A stretch of DNA of 64,000 nucleotides from Paenibacillus glycanilyticus (GTDB lineage Bacteria; Bacillota; Bacilli; Paenibacillales; Paenibacillaceae): positions 343,095-407,094 of the forward strand of contig NZ_BSSQ01000014.1 of the NCBI RefSeq assembly GCF_030161375.1. The letters are read 5' to 3'. This document shows, piece by piece, positions 26,245 through 35,200 of this stretch. Each line of letters begins with the position of its first letter. Position 1 is the stretch's first letter. Both the position numbers and the translations under genes were made by a program. The notes beneath the pieces are model-generated. The model was given only the letters and a program-made list of their open reading frames with translations, searched no databases and had not been told where the DNA came from.

Positions 26245-27307
26245 GGCTCGTTTCCTTCCCCTTTCGCGCTGCAATAGCTTTCTCCGAATAGGAGTGAATA
26301 AATGCCGTTAGTTCTGTCAATTTCTCCAATGAAGCTTCCGGGAACAAACCATGGCCCAAATTAAACACAAAACCTGGCTGCTCTATCCCCTGGTCGATAA
26401 TTTCTGCCGCATACGACTCAATAACGCTCATAGGCGCAGTCAGAATAACCGGATCCAGGTTGCCTTGCACCGCGTATTTGCCATCCAGGCGGCGTCTGCC
26501 TTCCGGAATCGATACGCGCCAATCAAGACCAATCACATCCGCCTGCAGGTTGCGCAGTTCCGGAAGTAACTCACCCGAGCTGACGCCAGGGAAATAGATT
26601 TTCGGCTGCGGCAAATCGGACAACTCGGCAAAGATTCTTTCGATGGTAGGCAGCACAAACTTGCGGAAATCCGCAGGGGTAAGCGCCCCCACCCAGCTGT
26701 CGAACAGCTGGAACGCTTTGCCGCCGTTCGCCATATGGGCGCGCAAATAAGCAATGACCATATCGCCAAGCTTGTCCATGAGGCTGAACCAAACTTTTGG
26801 TTCGCTGTACATGAGCGCTTTGGTGCGCAAATAGTTTTTCGAAGGTTTGCCTTCAATCAAATAACTTGCGATCGTAAACGGCGCTCCCGCAAACGTAATA
26901 AGCGGAACTTCAAGCTCTTTGTCCAAAATGCGGATCGTCTCGAGTACATGGCCCAGATCGCCTTCCACATCAATCGGCGTCAGCCGCTCGACATCTGCCG
27001 CGCTGCGAATCGGATTCGCAATTACAGGCCCGACGTTGGCAACAATGTCAAAATCAATGCCAATTGAAGCAACCGGGTTCATAATATCCGAATATAAAAT
27101 AGCTGCATCTACGCCCAGCTTACGCACCGGCATCATCGTAACTTCTGCCGCAAGCTCAGGCTGCTTGCAAATTTCAAGGAGAGAATATTTTTCTTTAATT
27201 TTACGATATTCAGGATCATAGCGTCCTGCTTGACGCATGTACCAAACCGGTACGCGGTCTACAAGTTCCTTCCGGCATGCCCGAATGAAACGGTCGTTAT
27301 AGCTCAT
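26237..27307 (-). CDS. hemE: Uroporphyrinogen decarboxylase
   Basis: 356 residues. Converts uroporphyrinogen III to coproporphyrinogen III by four decarboxylations. The N-terminal signature VPVWYMRQAGRYDPEYR (the arginines that bind the acetate groups), the aspartate in YSDIMNP, and GNLDPVIL and FNLGHGLFPEASLE are all present. GAGGA eight bases before the ATG. First gene of the haem operon, with its own sigma-A-like promoter and a direct repeat upstream of it. Confidence 0.97.
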   Translation of the reverse strand: MSYNDRFIRACRKELVDRVPVWYMRQAGRYDPEYRKIKEKYSLLEICKQPELAAEVTMMPVRKLGVDAAILYSDIMNPVASIGIDFDIVANVGPVIANPIRSAADVERLTPIDVEGDLGHVLETIRILDKELEVPLITFAGAPFTIASYLIEGKPSKNYLRTKALMYSEPKVWFSLMDKLGDMVIAYLRAHMANGGKAFQLFDSWVGALTPADFRKFVLPTIERIFAELSDLPQPKIYFPGVSSGELLPELRNLQADVIGLDWRVSIPEGRRRLDGKYAVQGNLDPVILTAPMSVIESYAAEIIDQGIEQPGFVFNLGHGLFPEASLEKLTELTAFIHSYSEKAIAARKGKETSHV

Positions 27308-27346
27308 GTTGCCGTTCCTCTTTTCTGTATTTTTTCACTAATTTCC

Positions 27347-27375
27347 ATTATGCCCGTTTTCGTTACCCCTAACAA
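27347..27375 (-). promoter_or_regulatory. Promoter of the haem operon
   Basis: Minus strand: -35 TTGTTA (27370-27375), 17-base spacer, -10 CATAAT (27347-27352), 40 bases before the hemE start. Confidence 0.65.
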
Positions 27376-27394
27376 CCATTCTCGCTTTGTTTCC

Positions 27395-27414
27395 TATGAC
27401 AATAGTATGACAAT
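27395..27414. promoter_or_regulatory. Direct repeat upstream of the haem promoter
   Basis: TATGACAAT-AG-TATGACAAT: two copies 11 bases apart (one helical turn), 20 bases upstream of the -35 box. A candidate activator or repressor site; it does not match the Fur/PerR palindrome well. Confidence 0.4.
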
Positions 27415-27460
27415 CAAACTAGACCTGCATGAAGAACCGATGAACTTTGGGAATAAAAAA

Positions 27461-27500
27461 GACCGGATGCTGCCGCCCGACAGGACAGTCCGCACCGATC
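27461..27500 (-). terminator. Terminator of the pilus operon
   Basis: Imperfect GC-rich stem (GATCGGTGC...GCATCCGGTC) with an inner GGAC/GTCC pairing, followed on the minus strand by TTTTTT. It lies after the pilO-like gene. Confidence 0.75.
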
Positions 27501-27524
27501 TATATAAACGATGTTTGACCCTTA

Positions 27525-28124
27525 TTATTGCGCTGTTTGCGGAACAATCGGGTTATTCAGCATGTCCTTATAGCTAGGATCGAAATAAGCGGTAAAAGCA
27601 AGTTCGGCCGTATCCATCCCGCTGTCCGTCTGCTGCAACGTATAGGAATTAACGACAACAAGCCGTTTTTGCCGTTCCAGTTGATCCATCCAACTTTTCA
27701 CCTGCGCGTGTGTGCCAAGCAAAGATACGTGGACATTCACTTCTTGAACCGTCGGATACAGCGGGTCGGCGTTGTCGGATAGCAGATTCAGCTTATTGTC
27801 GCCAGGCAAATCTATCGTTGCGCTATTCACCTTTGCCCCGGTCTGCTGGCTTAAGGTTTTGAGGCTGACGACAAGCTGCTCGGAATTATCCCATAGCGGA
27901 AGCGCGGCTTGAATGTCCTGCTCCGGGAGATTGCTTCCTTCTTCTTTCTTGTTGATACTCGCTTGAAGGGCATTGAGCTGTTGCTCCGCGTTACTAACAA
28001 GCCCCTTCTGATCCAACAATTCGGAGCTGGAAGGCTGAAGCAGCACCACGTACAACAGCAGCAGAACAAGGAACAGCAACATCATGACGATGAGTCCAAA
28101 CGAGCGGTTTTTGGCATTATCCAT
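27525..28124 (-). CDS. pilO: PilO-like type IV pilus assembly protein
   Basis: 199 residues: short cytoplasmic N-terminus (MDNAKNRS), one membrane helix (about 9-30, FGLIVMMLLFLVLLLLYVVL), a coiled coil (about 38-62), and an outer alpha/beta domain with a ferredoxin-like look. This is the architecture of PilO, which pairs with PilN on the outer face of the membrane and links the cytoplasmic PilM to the pilus. ATG at 28124 overlaps the end of the pilM-pilN gene by eight bases, with AGGAGG upstream. Sequence identity to Gram-negative PilO is weak; the assignment rests on architecture and position. Confidence 0.85.
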   Translation of the reverse strand: MDNAKNRSFGLIVMMLLFLVLLLLYVVLLQPSSSELLDQKGLVSNAEQQLNALQASINKKEEGSNLPEQDIQAALPLWDNSEQLVVSLKTLSQQTGAKVNSATIDLPGDNKLNLLSDNADPLYPTVQEVNVHVSLLGTHAQVKSWMDQLERQKRLVVVNSYTLQQTDSGMDTAELAFTAYFDPSYKDMLNNPIVPQTAQ

Positions 28125-29604
28125 TGTCCGTCCCTCCTGTCTCCTCTTGCTTCTCCGGCCCTTTCCACCCGATCTGGTAGCTGCCGTACCATACGCCGTT
28201 ATTATCCGCAAATGTTTGCAGCTGCACCGAGCCAACAAACGACATCGCGCGCAAACTTGTCAGATAAGTAGACAACGCGGTCAAGTCCGCGCTTTTGAAC
28301 GTGAGTGCGATTACGCCCGGTTTGTTGTATTCAATCGTCGTAAGCCGGGAGCCGTATGGCAGCTTGTTCGATAGTTCATCAAGCACGGCAACCGCATCTT
28401 GGCGATGTTCTTTAATGAATTGGATGACTTCCTGCGGGTCCGCATTAGCCGCTGCCACGGTATCCTGAGAACTAACCTGCTTCTCCAGCAGAGCCGTCTG
28501 ATCTTTCAGAACCTGCAACGTATGCTCGTAATCCGAGATTTGAAGCCGGTTATTTGTATTCAGAGCCAGAATAGCCCCCAAACAAAGCAGCCACACGATC
28601 CCTGCGACAAGCAGCTTGGCCGGAATTTGTTTGGTTTTGCGCACCTTCTCCGGCATCAGATTAATGCCCGTGCTCGCTTTCTCCCGAATGGCAAGGCCAA
28701 ACGGAATCATAAATTCATCCAGCTTCCTCCGTACCCGCTTGCGAAGAGGCGACTCCAGCTCAACCGTCTCGACTCTCATATCCGGCTGCGCTTGTTGAAG
28801 TTCAGCCGCTAATTGCGTGCGCCCTGCCAGCTCTCCCGCGATAATAGCTTGTACGATACGGAACTTGCCTTCATGAATACTGTATTGATAGAAGCTCAAG
28901 AGCCGCGCGATCTCGGCATTAATGCTCGTGATCAATTCCGGCGTGAACGTTCCGTCCGAAGTGCCGCTGTAATCGTACTCGTTAATCACCCGCATAAAGA
29001 CCGGATGGCCATTGTGGAACATATATACTTCGACATTTGCTTTGTCCAGATGGATCAGCATCGAATTATCAAGTGGATCCTTGTATTGCGCCTGAATCGC
29101 CCGGGCAAAAGCCGTTGAAGCCAGTTCCGCGAACTTTACCTTCAGCCCAACGCTTTCAAGCAGGTCTATGCTTTGTTTGATCCAACGCTGCGGAGAGGCG
29201 TAGACTAGCACGTTAGTTGCTTGCTCTTCCGATCCGGCGGCTATGTAATCATAGACGGGATCTTCAAACGGAAGATGAAGCGCTGTCTCCACTTCCAGAT
29301 TGATAAGCTGGCTCAGCTCCTTGGGATTAACGGTTCCGATCTGCATCTTGCGAATAATAATTTGCGAGGTAGGAATGGACAGCGTAATGGCGGTGCCGTT
29401 AAGCTTCTCCTTCTTCACCCAGTCTTTCAGACTGGAACGAAGCTCTTCCATGTTCGTGAATTGATCCTCAAGAATGACTCCGTCGGCAAAAGGCAGGAAG
29501 CCGGTTTTTTCGATCTCCCAGCCCTTTTTCCTTTTCCTTACTCTCGCGTAGCGTACTCCGCCATGATCAATCGTTAGACCAATACGCTTGTTACTGTCGA
29601 GCAT
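28117..29604 (-). CDS. Fused PilM-PilN pilus assembly protein
   Basis: 495 residues combining two proteins that are usually separate. Residues 1-310 form an actin-like ATPase of the PilM type: RIGLTIDHGGVRYARV (phosphate 1 region), ITLSIPTSQIIIRKM, ELSQLINLEVETALHLP and AIIAGELAG. Residues 313-495 are PilN-like: the family opening GINLMPEKVR, one membrane helix (about 329-349), a coiled coil and an outer ferredoxin-like domain. In PilMN complexes the N-terminal INL motif of PilN docks into PilM; here the tie is covalent. It sits between the prepilin peptidase gene and pilO. I saw no stop or frameshift between the halves. Confidence 0.9.
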   Translation of the reverse strand: MLDSNKRIGLTIDHGGVRYARVRKRKKGWEIEKTGFLPFADGVILEDQFTNMEELRSSLKDWVKKEKLNGTAITLSIPTSQIIIRKMQIGTVNPKELSQLINLEVETALHLPFEDPVYDYIAAGSEEQATNVLVYASPQRWIKQSIDLLESVGLKVKFAELASTAFARAIQAQYKDPLDNSMLIHLDKANVEVYMFHNGHPVFMRVINEYDYSGTSDGTFTPELITSINAEIARLLSFYQYSIHEGKFRIVQAIIAGELAGRTQLAAELQQAQPDMRVETVELESPLRKRVRRKLDEFMIPFGLAIREKASTGINLMPEKVRKTKQIPAKLLVAGIVWLLCLGAILALNTNNRLQISDYEHTLQVLKDQTALLEKQVSSQDTVAAANADPQEVIQFIKEHRQDAVAVLDELSNKLPYGSRLTTIEYNKPGVIALTFKSADLTALSTYLTSLRAMSFVGSVQLQTFADNNGVWYGSYQIGWKGPEKQEETGGTDNG

Positions 29605-29620
29605 TCTTCATCACATCCCA

Positions 29621-30376
29621 CTACATCAGAATTGAACGGTAAACATCAATCATCGCATCGCCGTAAGCAAATGACAGTAAAGCGCCTATTAGCAAAAAAG
29701 GTCCAAACGGAATCGGTTGTTTTCTTGTCACAATCTTCAGAAGCAATAATAAACCTCCGACCAAGCTGCCAAGGAAGCAAGCGATAATAAAGGCCGGGAT
29801 AAGATGGGACAAGCCAAGAATCCATCCCAGCAGCGTTAATAGCTTCACGTCGCCTAATCCCATGCCCCCCTTGGTAAGGATAACGACCAATAGCAGCACA
29901 CCGCCGCCAACAACCGCACCCCACGCATGCTGCCAGATCGAATCGACGGGGGACAGGAATCTCCACACCAGAAATACCGGTGCAAAAGCTAGCAAAATAC
30001 GGTTAGGCAATAACATATATTTCAAATCGGAGACGGTAAGAATGACGGACATGCTGACGAGCAGCAGTCCCAATACCGTATTCCAGCTGTTTCCGAAGGT
30101 TATGTAAATCCAAACAAACAATAAACCGGTAGCTAGCTCCCCTAACGGATACACGGGCGAGATCCGAACGCCGCATTGGCGGCAACGGCCGCGGGCGAGC
30201 AAATAACTAACTACAGGCATCAGATCGCGAGGCTTCAAGCGGTTCCCGCATTTCGGACATTGCGAAGGCGGCGACACCACCGACAGCTTGAGCGGAATCC
30301 GGAGACCAACAACGTTATAGAAAGAGCCTAAGATTATGCCGACAAAAAAGAGATAAATCGTAAGGAATAGGGTCAT
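29621..30376 (-). CDS. pilD: Type IV prepilin peptidase (A24, PilD/ComC)
   Basis: 251-residue polytopic aspartic protease that cleaves and N-methylates prepilins. The N-terminal domain includes the zinc-type cysteine pairs CPKCGNRL and CRQCGVRI; the two catalytic aspartates are in VSDLKYMLLPNR and in GMGLGDVKLL (the GxGD motif). About eight membrane helices. No clear ribosome site is visible before the ATG. It follows the pilin gene, after a hairpin, and must process the major pilin and the three minor pilins encoded in this region. Confidence 0.95.
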   Translation of the reverse strand: MTLFLTIYLFFVGIILGSFYNVVGLRIPLKLSVVSPPSQCPKCGNRLKPRDLMPVVSYLLARGRCRQCGVRISPVYPLGELATGLLFVWIYITFGNSWNTVLGLLLVSMSVILTVSDLKYMLLPNRILLAFAPVFLVWRFLSPVDSIWQHAWGAVVGGGVLLLVVILTKGGMGLGDVKLLTLLGWILGLSHLIPAFIIACFLGSLVGGLLLLLKIVTRKQPIPFGPFLLIGALLSFAYGDAMIDVYRSILM

Positions 30377-30409
30377 AGGCGGGTTCGCTTTCGGATGTAT
30401 TTAGAAGAT

Positions 30410-30440
30410 TTCCGGAATCGGTATTAATCCGATTCCGGAA
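30410..30440 (-). terminator. Hairpin between pilin and prepilin peptidase genes
   Basis: TTCCGGAATCGG pairs with CCGATTCCGGAA across a short AT loop. The following T tract is weak, so it may stabilise or partly terminate the abundant pilin message. Confidence 0.65.
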
Positions 30441-30446
30441 ACATTG

Positions 30447-30908
30447 TTATCTATCTTTTTTACCTTTTAATACTTCATCTTTTGAAACTCCTGCATTTGC
30501 AATAGTAGCCGTTTTGAGTGTTACTGATTGGAGCGATCCATCCTCATTAAAAGCTACTTGTGTACCATCAATTAAAGGCTCTTTTGTACTCGGCAAAACT
30601 GTTGTTCCCGCCAGATATCCGTTATCGACCAAATCATCTAATGTTACTATTACACCGTTAACAGTTTCAGCATCTTCCGCACCTTCAAAATTGCCATTCT
30701 CTTCGCCAGTTACATATAATTTAGCTGCATCATAAATTTGGCGTGCAGTTGCAACATTAGAATCTTCTCTAGTATTATCAATAATTCTACCAATCAACGG
30801 AATCGCAATTACCGCGATAACCGCCAGGATTACAATTACCGCCAAAAGCTCAATCAGAGTAAAGCCTTTTTCTTCTTTCTTCAGACGTTTCATCATTCTT
30901 TTCAACAT
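30447..30908 (-). CDS. Type IV major pilin-like protein
   Basis: 153-residue prepilin. Leader MLKRMMKRLKKEEKG, then the processing site G/FTLIELLAVIVILAVI with glutamate at position 5 of the mature protein and a long hydrophobic helix, then a C-terminal domain of about 110 residues. GGAGG seven bases before the ATG at 30908. No cysteines are seen, so no disulphide loop. The gene body is clearly richer in A+T than the flanking pil genes. Adjacent pilC and pilD genes indicate it is the main substrate of this machine. ComGC-type pseudopilins are shorter (about 100 residues), which argues for a true pilin. Confidence 0.92.
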   Translation of the reverse strand: MLKRMMKRLKKEEKGFTLIELLAVIVILAVIAVIAIPLIGRIIDNTREDSNVATARQIYDAAKLYVTGEENGNFEGAEDAETVNGVIVTLDDLVDNGYLAGTTVLPSTKEPLIDGTQVAFNEDGSLQSVTLKTATIANAGVSKDEVLKGKKDR

Positions 30909-30983
30909 GTGATTTCCTCCCAATAATGGATTATTTCTTTTGTCTCTTCTATGTTGTCTTGCTGTAAACCCCTTGGAATCTAG

Positions 30984-32192
30984 TTATTGAACGTTGGAGT
31001 ACAAAGTGAACATCGGCAATATAATCGCCATAACGATTAATCCCACGACACCGGCCAGAAAGACGATCAGCAGCGGCTCGATGAGCGACTTAAGACGGTC
31101 GACGGTGTTGTCGACGTCCATCTCGTAAAAGTCCGCGATTTTGGCTAGCATCTGATCGAGTGAACCCGTCTCTTCGCCTACCGCAATCATTTGCGTCACT
31201 AGCGGCGGGAATACCCAGGCCTTCTTGAACGGCTCGGATAAGGAATTGCCTTGCCTTAGCGATTCTCCCGACTTGCGTATGTATCCGCCGATCACTTTGT
31301 TGCCTACCACCTCCTCCACGATAGTAAGGGATTGCAGTACGGGAACGGAGCTGGCATACAAAGAAGATAAGGTGCGCGACATTTGGGCTATGGCGCCTTT
31401 TTGCGCGAGCTTGCCGAAGATCGGCATCTTGAGCTTGGCATAATCAAGCACGTATTGCCCCCGCTCCGTGCGTTTATAAATCTGGTAACCGAGTATAAGG
31501 ACGACCAGGCCGATGACCCAGTAATACCATTGGTGGGACATGCTTTTGCTTAACGCGAGTACAATCTTCGTAATCGCCGGAAGCTCCGTATCAAAGGACT
31601 CGAACATCGTCACGAATTGCGGGACTACGCCTTGCAGCAGATAAATAACCGCGGCGATCGACATGAATCCCACAACCATCGGATAAGTCATCGCTGACTT
31701 AATCTTCTCTTTGGTCGTGTGCGCTTTCTCGAAAAACAACGCCAACCGGTCCAGCGTTCCTTCCAAGTCGCCGGTCTCCTCGCCGGCACGGATCATGCTA
31801 ACGAACAACGGCGGAAAAATCCGCTTATGCTCCTGAACGGCCTGGGAGAACGGAAGCCCCCGAAGAAGGGCTGAGCTTACCTCTACTAATGCTTTTTTGA
31901 GCGGTTTACTTTCCGTCTGCGCGGCCAGAATGTTAGTTGCTTCTACGATCGTTACCCCGGCGCGGATGAGCGTGGAGAACTGCCGGCAGAAAATAATAAA
32001 ATGAATGCTTTTGACCGGATTGCCTATGTAGATCTCGGTGGATAGAATGCTTTTGCGTATTTCCTCTACGGACAATACGATTAATCCGCGTTTGCGAAGC
32101 TCCTCCACCGCCGAGGACTTGTCCATGGAGTTCAGCTTGCCTTGCAGCTGTTTGCCTCCGCTGGTCTTGACATGATAAGCAAATTGCGGCAT
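30984..32192 (-). CDS. pilC: Type IV pilus inner-membrane platform protein (PilC/GspF)
   Basis: 402 residues with two GspF domains: first about 66-190 (FCRQFSTLIRAGVTIVEA, MIRAGEETGDLEGTLDRLA), second about 270-395 (MSRTLSSLYASSVPVLQSL, MIAVGEETGSLDQMLAKIA), and three membrane helices. The platform protein couples the ATPases to pilin. The start codon overlaps the pilT stop (TAATG) and GGAGG lies six bases upstream, so translation is coupled. Confidence 0.96.
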   Translation of the reverse strand: MPQFAYHVKTSGGKQLQGKLNSMDKSSAVEELRKRGLIVLSVEEIRKSILSTEIYIGNPVKSIHFIIFCRQFSTLIRAGVTIVEATNILAAQTESKPLKKALVEVSSALLRGLPFSQAVQEHKRIFPPLFVSMIRAGEETGDLEGTLDRLALFFEKAHTTKEKIKSAMTYPMVVGFMSIAAVIYLLQGVVPQFVTMFESFDTELPAITKIVLALSKSMSHQWYYWVIGLVVLILGYQIYKRTERGQYVLDYAKLKMPIFGKLAQKGAIAQMSRTLSSLYASSVPVLQSLTIVEEVVGNKVIGGYIRKSGESLRQGNSLSEPFKKAWVFPPLVTQMIAVGEETGSLDQMLAKIADFYEMDVDNTVDRLKSLIEPLLIVFLAGVVGLIVMAIILPMFTLYSNVQ

Positions 32193-33232
32193 TACAAACC
32201 TCCTTCCGCCAAATACGGCTTAGCGGCATCGGGATGAATCGTTCCTGCAAGCAGCAGGTCCTTCACCGACATATCCATCGTGTGCATGCCAAGCGTACGG
32301 CTTGTCTGCATGACGCTGCGAATCTGATGCACTTTATCGGTCCGGATCAAATTCGCTACCGCAGGCGTGTTCATCAATATTTCCGTAGCGCAAGCCCGGC
32401 CGTCTGCCCGCTTCGGAAGCAGCCGTTGGGCCACGATCGTGACAAGAATCGATGCAAGTTGCGAACGAATCTGACCCTGTTGATGAGCCGGAAAAGCGTC
32501 GATAACGCGATCAATCGTTTGAGGAGCATCGGATGTATGCAAAGTCGCTAATACAAGATGGCCCGTCTCCGCTGCGGTTATCGCCGCTGCTATCGTCTCG
32601 AGGTCGCGCATCTCTCCGACCAATATCACGTCCGGATCCTGCCGGAGCGCTGCCCTAAGACCATTCGAGAAACTTCGCGTATCCTGACCTACTTCTCTTT
32701 GATCAATAATGGAGTTCTTGCTTGTATGTAGAAATTCGATAGGATCTTCAAGCGTTACAATATGTCTGGCTTGCTTCCGGTTAATATGATCAATAAGTGC
32801 CGCTAGCGTTGACGACTTCCCGCTTCCGGTTGGCCCCGTCACCAAGATCAGCCCTTGATGCCTCTCTGCTAGCAGGGCTAGCGAAGCCGGCAATTGAAGC
32901 TGCTCGAAGGTCGGTATTTGCGATGGGATAATCCTAGCGGCAATGCTGATCAAACCTCTTTGCTTGTAGACATTCAGCCGGAAGCGGCAACAGCCTGGCA
33001 ATGCAAGGGAGAAATCCACTTCTCCTTCGGACCGCAGCTTGTCCGCCTGATCGCTTGTCATCAGTCGAAGCGCCATCGCTTCTGCGGATTCTTTTGTAAT
33101 AGGTACATCCCCAACTTTGCAAAGCTCTCCATTAATCCGTAACGCCGGTAGATTCCCGGCCGATAAATGAAGATCCGAAGCCCGGCGTTCATAGGCCTCC
33201 TGCAGCCAATTAAATATAAGATCGTTAGGCAT
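32192..33232 (-). CDS. pilT: Twitching-motility retraction ATPase
   Basis: 346-residue hexameric ATPase that pulls pilins back into the membrane. N-terminal ASDLHLSAGNLPALRINGEL, Walker A ILVTGPTGSGKSSTLAAL, Asp box VTLEDPIEF, Walker B LRQDPDVILVGEMRDLET, His box TLHTSDAPQTIDR. ATG at 33232 has GGAGG six bases upstream. A retraction ATPase separates this system from the ComG pseudopilus and from type II secretion, both of which lack PilT, and implies dynamic pili able to give twitching or DNA uptake. Confidence 0.95.
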   Translation of the reverse strand: MPNDLIFNWLQEAYERRASDLHLSAGNLPALRINGELCKVGDVPITKESAEAMALRLMTSDQADKLRSEGEVDFSLALPGCCRFRLNVYKQRGLISIAARIIPSQIPTFEQLQLPASLALLAERHQGLILVTGPTGSGKSSTLAALIDHINRKQARHIVTLEDPIEFLHTSKNSIIDQREVGQDTRSFSNGLRAALRQDPDVILVGEMRDLETIAAAITAAETGHLVLATLHTSDAPQTIDRVIDAFPAHQQGQIRSQLASILVTIVAQRLLPKRADGRACATEILMNTPAVANLIRTDKVHQIRSVMQTSRTLGMHTMDMSVKDLLLAGTIHPDAAKPYLAEGGL

Positions 33233-33282
33233 AGCCGTCCTCCTAGACATTAACGGAGTACATTCCACCTTGAAAACATGGC

Positions 33283-34947
33283 TTAGTTGGCCACGGTTTC
33301 GCGGAGAACTTCTTGCAAGGTCGTAATGCCGCGCGTAACTTTGTCCACTCCGTCATCCATCAGTTGAATCATCCCTTGTTTGGCTGCTGCCTCCCGGAGT
33401 TCGCTTAAGGAACCGGATAGCGTAATTAACTCGCGGATCTCGTTATTCACATGCAAGACTTCATGAATTGCTACCCTGCCGCGATATCCCGTGCTGCCGC
33501 AGTTGCCGCAGCCTCTTCCGCGGTACAGCTTCTCCGCTTGAATCCCCCTGCTCCTGAGGAACAACCTTTCCTGATCGGTAGGTTCATGCGCTTCTTTGCA
33601 ATCGTTGCAAATCCGGCGTACGAGCCGCTGCGCAACAACGCCTATTAAGGAAGAAGCAATCAGATACGGCTCAACTCCCATATCCCGGAATCGAGTAATG
33701 GAGCTAACGGAATCGTTCGTATGCAAGGTGGATAACACCAAGTGGCCCGTCAGGGAAGCGCGTATGGCGATCTCCGCCGTTTCCGTATCCCGGATTTCGC
33801 CGACCATGACTACGTTCGGATCCTGACGCAGGATGGAACGCAATCCGGTAGCAAAAGATAAGCCAATCGTAGGGTTAACCTGTACCTGGTTAATGCCGTC
33901 AAGCTGGTATTCGACCGGATCCTCGACGGTAATGATATTGGTGTCTTCTTCATTCAGGTGGCTAAGCGCCGAATACAATGTTGTTGTTTTACCGCTGCCC
34001 GTTGGCCCCGTAATGAGAAGAATGCCGTAAGGCCGCTCAATCATTTCTTTAAAGACGCTGACGTTATGGTTATTGAAGCCCAGCTGGTCAATGGCCTTCA
34101 CGCCGGTGCTAAGGTCGAGAAGCCGGAGCACGATTTTCTCGCCGTGAATGGTAGGCAAAGAAGATACGCGGATATCCACGGTCTTGAATTCGAACTGCAT
34201 CTTCATCCGCCCGTCCTGCGGCAGCCTCCGCTCGGCGATGTTCAGCTTGGACATAATCTTGAGCCTTGCCGTAATAAAACCTTGCATCTGTTTCGGAATA
34301 GCCCGTTCCGTGCGGAGTACGCCATCAATCCGATATCGGATCGTTACGCTTGTCTCGCCCGGATCCACGTGAATGTCCGAAGCTCTAAGCTGTACGGCCT
34401 GTTGAATCATCTGGTTAACAAGCCTCACAACGGGTGAATCTTCATCTGTAATTTCGGTCTCGCGAATCTCTTCCTGCGTAGGAAGCTCAATCATCATTTG
34501 GCTCATCGAGTCCTGCAAGCCGTAATGCCTTGCAATGGCCCGCTGAAGTTCATCTTTGCTTGAGATAGCCGGTTCGATTCGGAAGCCTGTGCTCATGCGA
34601 AGCTCTTCGATCGCGAAGTAGTCTAGAGGGTCTGCCATCGCCACCATCAGTTTGCCGCCGTCCTTATGGAGCGGAATTGCCTGGTAACGCTTGGCCATGC
34701 TTTCGGGGATGATCTGGGTGATTTCCGGATCAATCTGGTATTTATAAAGACTAACGTGAGGAATCCCAAGCTGGAATTCCAACACTTCAATGAGCTGCTG
34801 CTCGGTTATGTATCCTTGTGCGATCAATAAGTCGCCTAACTTTTGCTTCGATTTGCCCTGCTCTTGCAGCGCCTTCTGCAGCTGTTCTTCGGATATTATG
34901 GCGCTTTCGACCAACAAATCTCCTAGTCTCTTCTTAATAGCCACCAT
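33283..34947 (-). CDS. pilB: Pilus extension ATPase (PilB/GspE)
   Basis: 554 residues. N-terminal MshEN-type domain (about 1-150: KRLGDLLVESAIISEEQL and LGDLLIAQGYITEQQLIEV), which in relatives binds c-di-GMP. The central ATPase has Walker A LITGPTGSGKTTTLYSAL, Asp box ITVEDPVEYQ, Walker B ILRQDPNVVMVGEIRDTET, His box TLHTNDSVSSI; the zinc module has CNDC and CGNCG. It powers pilus extension. First gene of the minus-strand pil operon; the ATG at 34947 has only a weak ribosome site (AAGAG). Confidence 0.96.
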   Translation of the reverse strand: MVAIKKRLGDLLVESAIISEEQLQKALQEQGKSKQKLGDLLIAQGYITEQQLIEVLEFQLGIPHVSLYKYQIDPEITQIIPESMAKRYQAIPLHKDGGKLMVAMADPLDYFAIEELRMSTGFRIEPAISSKDELQRAIARHYGLQDSMSQMMIELPTQEEIRETEITDEDSPVVRLVNQMIQQAVQLRASDIHVDPGETSVTIRYRIDGVLRTERAIPKQMQGFITARLKIMSKLNIAERRLPQDGRMKMQFEFKTVDIRVSSLPTIHGEKIVLRLLDLSTGVKAIDQLGFNNHNVSVFKEMIERPYGILLITGPTGSGKTTTLYSALSHLNEEDTNIITVEDPVEYQLDGINQVQVNPTIGLSFATGLRSILRQDPNVVMVGEIRDTETAEIAIRASLTGHLVLSTLHTNDSVSSITRFRDMGVEPYLIASSLIGVVAQRLVRRICNDCKEAHEPTDQERLFLRSRGIQAEKLYRGRGCGNCGSTGYRGRVAIHEVLHVNNEIRELITLSGSLSELREAAAKQGMIQLMDDGVDKVTRGITTLQEVLRETVAN

Positions 34948-35200
34948 CTCTTAACAGCCCCATTCTCTTATATCTTCACTAATAGATATAAACGCGATAT
35001 ACAAAATGTATCGAAGTAGGGTCCTATGTACCTAAAATTGTAGACCACAGCACCATTTTTGGCAATATTTATTATATTACTTATTGCATCTAACGACCCT
35101 CTGACTTAAACTGATTATAGCGCATAATTACTAGATTTCAAGAAGTTTTTTAGGTATATGGAACTATGTAAACAGAATGTAAAATTGGGAGGATAGGACT
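34948..35200. promoter_or_regulatory. Divergent control region between pilB and the Big2 protein gene
   Basis: No gene here. AT-rich, with an imperfect palindrome CGATATACA-AAA-TGTATCG (about 34996-35014) upstream of pilB. For the plus-strand gene a possible promoter is CTGACT (35101-35106), 16-base spacer, CATAAT (35123-35128), then GGGAGG eight bases before the ATG. The shared region would allow coordinated control of pilus and surface protein. Confidence 0.45.

Noticed and set aside
35041-35200. Riboswitch or T-box in the pilB/Big2 gene spacer
   Set aside because: No conserved aptamer core, specifier stem or terminator-antiterminator pair is visible.
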